Source: Halolamina litorea (lineage in GTDB: Archaea; Halobacteriota; Halobacteria; Halobacteriales; Haloferacaceae). From it: DNA of 64,000 nt. Below the pieces are notes generated by a model. That model was not told where the DNA came from, searched no databases, and was given only the letters and a program-made list of their open reading frames with translations. Positions 1 to 7,177 of this stretch are shown piece by piece (the stretch's first letter is position 1; each line of letters opens with the position of its first letter). The position numbers and the translations under genes were made by a program. The DNA lies in the NCBI RefSeq assembly GCF_026616205.1, contig NZ_JANHGR010000001.1, positions 744,001 through 808,000 on the forward strand, written 5' to 3'.

Positions 1-432
1 GTAGCGGTCGTAGGCGCGGTCCAGCAGCGGCAGGTGATCGGTCGCGTCGTAGATGGCGTCGAGGTCGTCGTCCAGTCGGAGCAGGTGGGTGAGGATCGAC
101 TCGCCGTCGACCGGTTCGGTCGGTGCCCGGGCGTCAGCGGCGCCGTCGGGGACCGCGCCGTCGGCCACGAGCGGGATGCCGCCCGCTTCCCACTCGACCG
201 TCCCGTCGTCGACGCCACCGGTCTGGCGGGCGCGGACGACCGTCGGTCGGTCGGTCAGGTCGGGCGTCGGCGGGAGCACCGTCTCGTACCACGCGTCGCC
301 GCCGTGGGCGACCGCGTCGCTGTACTCCTCGCCGTCGGTGCGCTCCCAGAGGTACGTTTGGCCGCTCTCCAGCGTCGACTGCAGGTCGAACGGCCCGGAA
401 AGGTCGGAAACGTCGATGCGGCCGGTCTCCAT
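1..432 (-). CDS. 8-oxoguanine/3-methyladenine DNA glycosylase, N-terminal part (partial)
   Basis: The reverse strand is open from an ATG at 432 through the window edge, giving 144 residues of an incomplete gene. It begins METGRIDVSDLSGPFDL and continues with LESGQTYLWER, the pattern of the OGG N-terminal domain (GQ-x-x-x-W), then LDDDLDAIYDATD and LLDRAYDRY, as in OGG1/AlkA-like base-excision glycosylases that remove oxidised or alkylated bases. The helix-hairpin-helix and catalytic Lys/Asp would lie beyond position 1 and cannot be checked. A second, 36-codon reading frame lies upstream on the same strand. Family assignment is good; the exact base specificity is not visible. Confidence 0.8.
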   Translation of the reverse strand, partial: METGRIDVSDLSGPFDLQSTLESGQTYLWERTDGEEYSDAVAHGGDAWYETVLPPTPDLTDRPTVVRARQTGGVDDGTVEWEAGGIPLVADGAVPDGAADARAPTEPVDGESILTHLLRLDDDLDAIYDATDHLPLLDRAYDRY

Positions 433-527
433 TACCCGGACCTGGACCGGCGACGGCTTCGGGGTTTCGGTAGTAGGCGTCGGCGCCTCAGCGGTTCCGG
501 CCGAGCGGGAAGTCGATCCGCTCCGGT

Positions 528-638
528 TCAGCCGCCGAACAGCTCGCGCCCCGTGCCGTCGGTGACGGCGCCTCGGGCAGTCTTCATCGTTTGGTGCATC
601 TCGGCGAACGCGGCCGTCCGGCGTGTGGAGGAATTCAT
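528..638 (-). CDS. possible 36-residue protein of unknown function
   Basis: A short frame starts at an ATG at 638 and ends in TGA at 528, upstream of the glycosylase gene on the same strand (95 bases apart). The product starts MNSSTRRTAAFAEMHQ and ends GRELFGG; codons are mostly of the G/C-ending type used by neighbours. I do not recognise it. It has no signal peptide or cysteines. It could be a real small protein, a leader, or chance; support is only position, codon use and the inverted repeat just before its start. Confidence 0.35.
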   Translation of the reverse strand: MNSSTRRTAAFAEMHQTMKTARGAVTDGTGRELFGG

Positions 639-640
639 GT

Positions 641-669
641 TACTCAACAACACACTCTACCCTTGAGTA
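641..669. promoter_or_regulatory. inverted repeat TACTCAA-N15-TTGAGTA between divergent genes
   Basis: A perfect 7-base inverted repeat lies in a locally A/T-rich patch, three bases before the leftward 36-codon frame and about 50 bases before the rightward hydrolase gene. It also contains CACT-N8-GAGTA, one mismatch from the TACT-N7/8-GAGTA site described for haloarchaeal TrmB. It may be a regulator site for the divergent genes; the regulator is unknown. Confidence 0.35.
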
Positions 670-720
670 TCTTCGGGGGGTGTCACAACGGCTATGGGCC
701 GGCCGGCCACAGCGTGGAAC

Positions 721-1575
721 ATGACCACGAGCGACTGGGGCGACTGGCTCCCGCGAGCGATCAACGCGGCCGATCCCGACGGTGTGGCGGTCTGGTACCT
801 CGGCTGTAACGGCTTCGTGTTGAAGGGCAGCGAGGGAACGACGCTGTTCGTCGATCCGTACCTCGGAACGGGCGACCCGCCCCGAACCGTCCGGATGATC
901 CCCGTCCCGTTCGACCCCGAAGACGTCGCCGCCGCCGACGCGGTGTTCGCCACCCACGAACACAGCGACCACGTCCACGGCGAGTCCCAAGCACCCATCC
1001 TCGAACGGACCGGCGCGCCGTTCGTCGCGCCCGACGCGTCGCTCGCGGCCGCACGGGAGGATCAGACGTGGGAGGACCGCTGGGACATCGACGCCGAGCA
1101 GTTCCGTGAGGTGGCCGAGGGCGACGTACTGGAGATCGGGGGGTTCACCGTCCACGTCGTCGAGGTGAACGACCCCGACGCCGAACACCCGGTGGGCTAC
1201 GTGTTCGAACACGACGCCGGCACGGTGTTCCACCCCGGTGACTCCCGACCGGCGGACTCCTTCCCCGAACTGGGCCGGGAGTTCGACATCGACCTCGGCA
1301 TCCTCGCGTTCGGGACGGCGGGGATGATCCCGGACAAGGAGACGCGGGAGCCGAAGTACACGCAGTGGTACAGCGACGAGGGGCAGGTCGCTCAGGCCGC
1401 CAACGCGCTCGGACTCGACCGACTGTTGCCGAGCCACTGGGACATGTGGAAGGGGCTGACCGCCGACCCGACCGCGCTGCACGAACACGTCGCGTCCTTC
1501 GACTACCCCCGGCACCTCGAGGTGGCCGAAATCGGTGATCGAGTCGATCTTCCCGACGAGCCGACGACGCGATAG
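721..1575 (+). CDS. metallo-beta-lactamase-fold hydrolase, UlaG-like
   Basis: 284 residues from the ATG at 721; an in-frame ATG at 694 would add nine unconvincing residues. The fold is shown by VDPYLG near residue 45 and the metal-binding signature H79-x-H81-x-D83-H84 (ATHEHSDHVHG), with HPGDSR near residue 177 and a late histidine in LPSHWDMW. The start (SDWGDWLPRAI) and overall length match the UlaG branch of the metallo-beta-lactamase superfamily, whose founder is L-ascorbate-6-phosphate lactonase. No ascorbate genes are nearby, so the substrate here is unknown; a cytosolic metal-dependent hydrolase or lactonase is the safe reading. Confidence 0.8.
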   Translation: MTTSDWGDWLPRAINAADPDGVAVWYLGCNGFVLKGSEGTTLFVDPYLGTGDPPRTVRMIPVPFDPEDVAAADAVFATHEHSDHVHGESQAPILERTGAPFVAPDASLAAAREDQTWEDRWDIDAEQFREVAEGDVLEIGGFTVHVVEVNDPDAEHPVGYVFEHDAGTVFHPGDSRPADSFPELGREFDIDLGILAFGTAGMIPDKETREPKYTQWYSDEGQVAQAANALGLDRLLPSHWDMWKGLTADPTALHEHVASFDYPRHLEVAEIGDRVDLPDEPTTR

Positions 1576-1602
1576 TGTAATTATTCCTAAATACCCGCGT
1601 TC

Positions 1603-1608
1603 TTTATA
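1603..1608 (+). promoter_or_regulatory. TATA-like box TTTATA
   Basis: The box lies 25-30 bases before the ATG at 1633 in the short A/T-rich spacer after the hydrolase gene. That spacing fits a leaderless haloarchaeal transcript starting at or next to the start codon. Confidence 0.45.
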
Positions 1609-1632
1609 GGCTTGTCATGAGTCGGTTGCTCC

Positions 1633-3702
1633 ATGACAGAGGGGTCCGAACTGACCGAGCCGGTCTACGCTGAGGAGGGTGGCGTCTCCGTCGAGAAGTC
1701 GTTCGTCGACGAGGACTTCCCGGTACCGGCGATCCAGTTCACGATCGTCGCACCGGAGGAGCAGTCGGTCGAGGCGAAGATCATCGACCGCATTCCGGAG
1801 TCGTTCCCGATGGACCGCGTCGGCTTCCATCCGGACTACGAGAGCGAGAACTGGACGGCGTACCAGGACCACCGTGTGGAGTTCGAACGCGACCTGGACG
1901 CGGGCGAGGAAGTCGAGACGGTGTACGGGATCCGGACCGACGATCCCTCGGACGTTCAGGAGTTCCTCGTCGAACCGATCGTCGAGCGCCTCGACGACGC
2001 TGCCGAAGCCGCCGAGGACGCAGTCACCGATGCCGCGGATTCCGCGGAGGAGGGCGTCGAGGAGCTGCTCGGCGAGGACTCGGCGCAGTCGGTCCGGGAC
2101 GTCGTCGGCGAGGAGGAAGCGGCCCTCGACGGGCTCGAGGAGGCAAAGCGCCAGCGTGCCGAAGCCGAAGCGGCGGTCGAAGGCAGCGACGAGCCTGAAG
2201 CCCGAGCGGCCGCGGAAGCGGCGGCGACGGAGGCCGCAGCGCAGGGCGCCGACACCGAAGCGGTCGAGGACGCCGCGAAGAAGGCCCAAACCCAAGCGGA
2301 ACACGAGGAGGAGGCAGAACGGGCCCGCGAGGACGAGGCCAAGAGCGACGAGCCCGAGACCGCCCCCGACACGGCCCGGAAGGGCGAATCCGCACAGGCT
2401 GGCGGGGCCGCGGCCGCCGCCCCCGCCGCCGAGGCGGGTGTCGGCGCCAACAGCGAGGCCGTCGAAGCCGAGCAGGCCGCCGAATCGGCCCCGGACGCGG
2501 CCGCCGACGCACACACGGCGGCCGAGACGTCTGAGGAAGCGACGGAGGACACGACAGCGGCAGCGGCGGAGGCTGCCGCTGCGGACGCAGCGGAGCCGGC
2601 GGAGGCGGGCGTCGGTGCCAACACCGCCGCCGTCGAGGCCGACGGACAAGCGTCGACCCGCCGGTGGGCCCAGCACAACCCGACCAAGGAGGCACAGGCC
2701 TCCACGAAGGAGTGGGCCAGCCAGGAGCCGACGCCGGCGACGACCACCGCACAGGAGTCGACCAAACAGTGGGCCGGTGCCGGACCGACGCCCGACCCCA
2801 ACGGCACGCAGGCCTACGAGGTCGAACTCGAACCCGACCGCGAGCCCGCCCCCGAAATCGAGGAGCGCGACGCCCAAGCCGCCGAGCCGGCGGAGGCCGG
2901 AGTCGGCGCCAACGCCGCCGCCGTCGAGAACGTCGCGCAGGACGCGGGCAGCGAAGCGGTGACCGCCGAGGCCGGCACCGGCGTCGCCGCCGACGCCGAG
3001 ATGGGCCGGGTCGCCGACAAGCTGGCCGAAGAGATCCGCGCCGGCGACGTGAGCGAGGAGAACCTCATGTTGCTGCGCGAGGAACTGGACTTCGGCGTGC
3101 CCAAGAGCGTCGACGTGCGGATGGCGCGCCTGCAGTCCCAGATCTCGAAGCTCGACGCCTACACCGACGCCCTCGAAGGGTTCATCGACGAGGAAGGGTC
3201 GGCCGCCGACGTGGTCGGCCAGTTCGAGAGCCGCGTCGCGGACCTCTCCTCGGAGGTCGAGGCGCTCGAAGGCGAACTCGCCACCGAACAGCGCGAGCGT
3301 GAGGCCGTCGAGGGCCGCGTCGACAGCGCCCACGAGGACATCGACGCCATCGAGTCCGAGATCGTCTCGCTGACCGACGAACTGGGCGACACGGAGATGA
3401 CCGTCGAGAACCTCGACGAGGAGTTCCAGTGGGTCAAAGAGGACGTGGAAGCCCACGACAAGGAACTCGAGGAGATGTCCACGGACCTCGATGACGTGGA
3501 GTCACAGCTTGCCTCCGTCTCGGGCCGCGTGAACAACGTGATGAGCCGCGTCGGCAAACTCGAGGACGGCCAGCAGAACGTCGAGGAACTCGATAAGGAG
3601 ATCGAGGCCCTCGAGTCCCACATCGAGGACGTCGAGGCCGAAATCGCGGATATCGAGGAGTTCCGCGACCGCATCAGCCAGGCGTTCGGTCCCGCTCAGT
3701 AA
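1633..3702 (+). CDS. large acidic Ala/Glu-rich coiled-coil protein, unknown function
   Basis: 689 residues in three parts. Residues 1-120 look globular and beta-rich (EKSFVDEDFPVPAIQFTI, VGFHPDYESENWTAYQDH). Residues 120-450 are low-complexity Ala/Glu/Asp sequence holding two repeat types: AEAGVGANxxAVE near residues 265, 322 and 419, and ST(R/K)xWA near residues 339, 357 and 375. Residues 450-689 are long heptad-rich coiled coil (DLSSEVEALEGELATEQ, EALESHIEDVEAEIADIEE). There is no signal peptide or transmembrane segment, so it should be cytosolic. It sits alone between genes of unrelated function. I do not recognise a characterised homologue; a structural or scaffold role is only a guess. 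Confidence 0.8.
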   Translation: MTEGSELTEPVYAEEGGVSVEKSFVDEDFPVPAIQFTIVAPEEQSVEAKIIDRIPESFPMDRVGFHPDYESENWTAYQDHRVEFERDLDAGEEVETVYGIRTDDPSDVQEFLVEPIVERLDDAAEAAEDAVTDAADSAEEGVEELLGEDSAQSVRDVVGEEEAALDGLEEAKRQRAEAEAAVEGSDEPEARAAAEAAATEAAAQGADTEAVEDAAKKAQTQAEHEEEAERAREDEAKSDEPETAPDTARKGESAQAGGAAAAAPAAEAGVGANSEAVEAEQAAESAPDAAADAHTAAETSEEATEDTTAAAAEAAAADAAEPAEAGVGANTAAVEADGQASTRRWAQHNPTKEAQASTKEWASQEPTPATTTAQESTKQWAGAGPTPDPNGTQAYEVELEPDREPAPEIEERDAQAAEPAEAGVGANAAAVENVAQDAGSEAVTAEAGTGVAADAEMGRVADKLAEEIRAGDVSEENLMLLREELDFGVPKSVDVRMARLQSQISKLDAYTDALEGFIDEEGSAADVVGQFESRVADLSSEVEALEGELATEQREREAVEGRVDSAHEDIDAIESEIVSLTDELGDTEMTVENLDEEFQWVKEDVEAHDKELEEMSTDLDDVESQLASVSGRVNNVMSRVGKLEDGQQNVEELDKEIEALESHIEDVEAEIADIEEFRDRISQAFGPAQ
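2425..2930 (+). repeat. coding repeats inside the coiled-coil gene
   Basis: The DNA encodes three copies of an AEAGVGAN(S/T/A)xAVE motif (about 2428, 2598 and 2889) and, between copies two and three, three ST(R/K)xWA motifs spaced 18-19 codons apart (about 2650, 2701 and 2758). The repeats differ at third positions, so they are protein-level repeats rather than a fresh DNA duplication. Confidence 0.6.
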
Positions 3703-3727
3703 GCCGTACCTCCGTTTTCGGCTCCGA

Positions 3728-4408
3728 TCAGTACGTCCAGCGACGCTCGACGCGTGAAGCGATTTCGGGGTAGGTCTCCCGCAGCGTCGTTGGATCGGTC
3801 TCGCCGTCGACGTTGATAACGTGGACCTCCCCGCGCTTGCCGTCGTAGGCGTTCTGAAAGTCGTAGACGACGCCGAGGACCTCCACGCTGTCGGGGACGT
3901 CCTCGCTCTCCAGAAGGAACTCGACCTGCCGGTCGACGTTGTACTCGACGAGGTGGTTGACCGCGGCCTCCCGGGTGAGTTCGTCGGGAAGTCGCTCGAC
4001 GCCGGACGCCAGCCCCGGCGCGAGCAGGTCGATGCAGTGTTCGATTCCGGGCGGCTCCGAGAGCCCGTCGGTGAGGTGGTCGTACGTCGCCGTCACCGCG
4101 CCACAGCCCGTGTGGCCGACGACGACAGCAACGTCAGTGCCGGTGTGGGCGAGCGGGTAGAGCACGTCACCGGAAACCCGCGGGCCGGCGTCCGTTCGCT
4201 GGACGACACGGTTGCCGATGTTCCCGCAGGTGAACAGCCAGCCCGGCTCGTCGTTCCCCCAGATCCCGTCCTGTAGCACCCGGGAGTCCGAACAGGAGAC
4301 CGTGACCGCCTCGGGGTGCTGTTCGTGCACGAGGCCGTCGAACCGCTCCTCGAACGCGTCGGCGTGGTCGGCGTTGCGTTCGAGCATGGTCAGGAAGGTC
4401 TCGTCCAT
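3728..4408 (-). CDS. beta-class carbonic anhydrase
   Basis: 226 residues from the ATG at 4408 (MDETFLTMLERN); the frame is open further upstream but that extension has no family character. Zinc ligands and the catalytic dyad are visible: C39-x-D41-x-R43 (CSDSR), H99 and C102 (GHTGCGAV). The enzyme interconverts CO2 and bicarbonate in the cytosol. It is transcribed towards the coiled-coil gene and divergently from a small membrane protein. Length is usual for the family. Confidence 0.92.
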   Translation of the reverse strand: MDETFLTMLERNADHADAFEERFDGLVHEQHPEAVTVSCSDSRVLQDGIWGNDEPGWLFTCGNIGNRVVQRTDAGPRVSGDVLYPLAHTGTDVAVVVGHTGCGAVTATYDHLTDGLSEPPGIEHCIDLLAPGLASGVERLPDELTREAAVNHLVEYNVDRQVEFLLESEDVPDSVEVLGVVYDFQNAYDGKRGEVHVINVDGETDPTTLRETYPEIASRVERRWTY

Positions 4409-4495
4409 CGACCTCACTGTGTCCGGTCGGCGAATAGCTCCGGCGGTTCCGGTCGCGCCGAAACAGTTAGGACGCTGACCGAACAACGGGTTGTC

Positions 4496-4981
4496 GTGTC
4501 AGGTCCCCGGCCCTCCATCCGGGCGGCAGTCGCGGTCCTCGCCGGCTCGACGGTCGTCGGTGCCGAACTCGCCGCGCTCACCCTCTCCACACGGCTCTCC
4601 GTGGCGACGCTCGAAGGAACGATACCGACGACCCTCTCGGCCCTCCCGGTCGTCGCCGTCAGCGCCGCCGCCGTGGGGCTCGTCGTCGGTGTACGTCGTC
4701 ACGAGGCCGACGGGGTGTGGTTCGTCGGTTCGGGTGTGGGGTTGATCGTCGCCGCACCCGTGACGGCGTTCGGTGGCGGCTGTGCGTTCGTCCACGAGGG
4801 GGTCGGCCTGTTCCGAAGCGGCGTCCGGATCGGTATCGCGGTCGAACAGTGTGTGACGTTCCTCAACGGCGCGCTGTTGGTGCTCGGCTACGGCCTGCTC
4901 GTCGGGGGGCTGTGGCTCGGGTCTGAGGACCTCCCGGTGCCGAGTGTGGCCACGCGCCGCTCCCCCGAACCGTCTGAGTAA
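4496..4981 (+). CDS. small integral membrane protein, unknown function
   Basis: 161 residues, probably from the GTG at 4496, which sits just after the divergent carbonic anhydrase promoter region; the frame is open upstream but overlaps that gene antisense. Four hydrophobic stretches, near residues 10-30, 43-65, 75-95 and 122-142, predict a four-helix membrane protein, with a charged C-terminus ending RRSPEPSE. No catalytic motif is seen. The gene stops at the base before the convergent methyltransferase gene ends. Not recognised as a named family. Confidence 0.65.
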   Translation: MSGPRPSIRAAVAVLAGSTVVGAELAALTLSTRLSVATLEGTIPTTLSALPVVAVSAAAVGLVVGVRRHEADGVWFVGSGVGLIVAAPVTAFGGGCAFVHEGVGLFRSGVRIGIAVEQCVTFLNGALLVLGYGLLVGGLWLGSEDLPVPSVATRRSPEPSE

Positions 4982-5602
4982 TCAGTCCCACGCGATCCGG
5001 AACAGTTCCACGTCGAGTTCCTCGCGGTCACGGTCGTGGTGGTCGTAGAGCCGCGGCACGTCGAAGGTGGCCGCGAACGCGTGGGTCACCTCGCCGCCCC
5101 GGTCGGCGACGAAGGACTCGACGAACGACTGGCTCCCGGCGTTGTGGATCGAGTACGAGACCGCACAGAGGTCGGCCGCGGCGTCGAGAAAGGCCCGGTC
5201 GGCACCTTCGTTCCCGGTTCGGGCGCCGAAGGGGGGGTTCATCACGACCGTCGAAACCGAGCCGTCGGCCAGCGGCGGCCGGGTCGCGTCCCCGCGGAGC
5301 CAGTCGACGGGCGTGACGGGAGCGACCGCGCGCTCGTTCTCGCGGGCGACTTCGAGTGCGTCGGCGTCGCGTTCGAGGCCGAGGACGCGGGCCGGCCCGC
5401 GACAGGCCGCCGCGAGTGCGAGCATCCCCGTCCCGGTGCCGAGGTCGAGCACCGTCCGACCGGCGACGTCGCCTTGTAAGTCCGCGAGGTGAAGGAGGTG
5501 TGCCGCCAGATCCGGCGGCGTCGAATACTGTTCGAACTCGATCTTCGGGTCACGAAACCCGGAGAGCCCGTGGAGTCGTTCAGCCAGCGCCCGCTTGCCC
5601 AT
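4982..5602 (-). CDS. METTL5-like RNA N6-adenine methyltransferase
   Basis: 206 residues with the SAM-binding motif LDLGTGTGMLALAA near residue 52 and the N6-adenine catalytic motif N122-P-P-F (MNPPFGARTG). The N-terminal LEQ/EFEQYSTPPDLAAHLL segment is typical of METTL5-type methyltransferases, which in eukaryotes modify an adenine of the small-subunit rRNA decoding region. Target in this organism is inferred. It follows directly, without a spacer, from the 133-residue gene upstream on the same strand, suggesting one transcript. Confidence 0.85.
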   Translation of the reverse strand: MGKRALAERLHGLSGFRDPKIEFEQYSTPPDLAAHLLHLADLQGDVAGRTVLDLGTGTGMLALAAACRGPARVLGLERDADALEVARENERAVAPVTPVDWLRGDATRPPLADGSVSTVVMNPPFGARTGNEGADRAFLDAAADLCAVSYSIHNAGSQSFVESFVADRGGEVTHAFAATFDVPRLYDHHDRDREELDVELFRIAWD

Positions 5603-6004
5603 TCAGGCCGAACCGTCGAGACCCTCGACCGAAAGGGTGACGCCTTCCCGGCGGGCCCGCTCTTCGAGCGCCGAGAGGGCGGGTCGGACCTTCCCGGCGT
5701 CGCCGACGGCGTCGACCTCGACGCGCACGACGCCGACACCGAGGAACGAACCAGCCTGGACCAGGTCACGGAGGCGGTCGGCTTCCCGCTGAGTCGCCAG
5801 CGAACAGTCCTCCGCGAAGTCGGCGGTCACGCGCAGCGCGGCGGGCTGGTAGCCCTCGGCGGCGAGTTCGGCTTTCAGCTCCCGAAGGTACTCCGGCGCG
5901 GTCGTCGACAGTGACGACGCCGTCAGCTCGACGGGCTCGACGTTCGACGGGCGACAGTCCGCGAGCGCGCTCTCGACTGACGTGGGGCTCGTGCTCATAC
6001 TCAC
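5603..6004 (-). CDS. conserved-looking 133-residue protein, unknown function
   Basis: Starts at the ATG at 6004 (an ATG two codons later is also possible) and its TGA abuts the ATG of the METTL5-like gene, so the two are very likely co-transcribed and translationally coupled. The sequence (APEYLRELKAELAAEGYQPAALRVTADFAED; READRLRDLVQAGSFLG) predicts a compact alpha/beta cytosolic protein without cysteines. It is divergent from the TFB gene. I do not recognise a family; the position suggests a link to rRNA or translation. Confidence 0.7.
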   Translation of the reverse strand: MSMSTSPTSVESALADCRPSNVEPVELTASSLSTTAPEYLRELKAELAAEGYQPAALRVTADFAEDCSLATQREADRLRDLVQAGSFLGVGVVRVEVDAVGDAGKVRPALSALEERARREGVTLSVEGLDGSA

Positions 6005-6165
6005 ACATATCTACTGGTTATGCAAAAAGGTTACTGAATGTCTGATGGTAATCTCTCGGCGGTGACTACCGGGGCGCGCGGTCGGGGACCGGTAGCGGGG
6101 CGAAAACGGGCAACCCACCGCTGTCTTGCGATTAGATTTGTGCCAATTCAAAGGACGGAAAAAGT

Positions 6166-6174
6166 CTTATCTGT
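6166..6174 (+). promoter_or_regulatory. TATA-like box GTCTTATCT
   Basis: Lies about 25-30 bases before the TFB start codon in an A-rich stretch preceded by GGAAAAA, which resembles a BRE purine run. Fits a leaderless transcript for TFB. Confidence 0.4.
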
Positions 6175-6196
6175 CGGGGTCACCAGAAACCTTTTA

Positions 6197-7153
6197 ATGG
6201 AACGTCCGAGCCGGGAGCGACAGCGGGAGTCCGAGTCCGAGTCCGAGTCGGCCGAGGAGGTGCTTACCTGTCCGGAGTGTAACTCAGACGAGGTCGTCAC
6301 CGACGACGACCAGGGCGAACTCGTCTGTGACGACTGTGGCCTCGTGCTCGACGAGCGCCAGATCGACCGCGGGCCGGAGTGGCGCGCGTTCAACCACTCC
6401 GAGCGCCAGAGTAAGTCCCGCGTCGGTGCCCCCATCACCGAGACCATGCACGACCGCGGACTGACGACGACCATCGACTGGAAGGACAAGGACGCCTACG
6501 GTCGAAGCCTCTCCTCCGAGAAGCGCAGTCAGATGCACCGTCTTCGGAAGTGGCAGGAACGCATTCGGACGAAGGACGCCGGCGAGCGGAACCTCCAGTT
6601 CGCGCTTTCGGAGGTCGACCGCATGGCCTCTGCCCTCGGCGTCCCCCGGTCGGTGCGCGAGGTGGCGTCGGTGATCTATCGGCGCGCGCTCAACGAGGAC
6701 CTGATCCGCGGGCGCTCCATCGAGGGCGTCGCCACCGCCGCACTCTATGCGGCCTGCCGACAGGAGGGGATCCCGCGGAGCCTCGACGAGGTCGCCGAAG
6801 TCTCCCGCGTCCCCCAGAAGGAGATCGGCCGCACCTACCGCTACATCTCCCAAGAACTCGGCCTCGAACTCAAGCCGGTCGACCCCAAGCAGTTCGTGCC
6901 GCGCTTCGCCTCCGAACTCGGACTCAGCGAGGAGGTACAGTCGAAGGCCACGGAGATCATCGACGTATCCGCCGAGCAGGGTTTGCTCTCGGGGAAATCC
7001 CCGACGGGATTCGCCGCCGCGGCCATCTACGCGGCGTCGCTGCTCTGTAACGAGAAGAAGACCCAGCGCGAGGTCGCCGACGTGGCCCAGGTGACCGAGG
7101 TCACCATCCGGAACCGCTATCAGGAACAGATCGAAGCGATGGGCTTCCGCTAA
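6197..7153 (+). CDS. tfb: transcription initiation factor TFB (TFIIB family)
   Basis: 318 residues from the ATG at 6197; a much longer upstream extension is open but non-conserved. The N-terminal zinc ribbon has C25-x2-C28 and C44-x2-C47 ([20 protein letters not shown]), followed by the B-finger region ([19 protein letters not shown]) and two cyclin-like repeats (about residues 125-210 and 220-310) including [15 protein letters not shown] and [16 protein letters not shown] binds TBP and the BRE and recruits RNA polymerase. Haloarchaea carry several tfb genes; which one this is cannot be told. A run of four GAGTCC-type hexamers (6227-6250) encodes an ESESESES tract before the zinc ribbon. Confidence 0.95.
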   Translation: MERPSRERQRESESESESAEEVLTCPECNSDEVVTDDDQGELVCDDCGLVLDERQIDRGPEWRAFNHSERQSKSRVGAPITETMHDRGLTTTIDWKDKDAYGRSLSSEKRSQMHRLRKWQERIRTKDAGERNLQFALSEVDRMASALGVPRSVREVASVIYRRALNEDLIRGRSIEGVATAALYAACRQEGIPRSLDEVAEVSRVPQKEIGRTYRYISQELGLELKPVDPKQFVPRFASELGLSEEVQSKATEIIDVSAEQGLLSGKSPTGFAAAAIYAASLLCNEKKTQREVADVAQVTEVTIRNRYQEQIEAMGFR

Positions 7154-7177
7154 GTCCACTCGCCGGCACTCCCGTTC

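Noticed and set aside
2425-2930. CRISPR-like or tandem DNA repeats
   Set aside because: The repeats are in coding sequence, vary at third codon positions and are unevenly spaced; no repeat-spacer array is present anywhere in the window.
1615-3456. A 613-codon leftward open frame opposite the coiled-coil gene
   Set aside because: Its translation is Arg/Gly/Leu-rich with no motif, while the rightward frame has coherent domains, a promoter and haloarchaeal codon bias.
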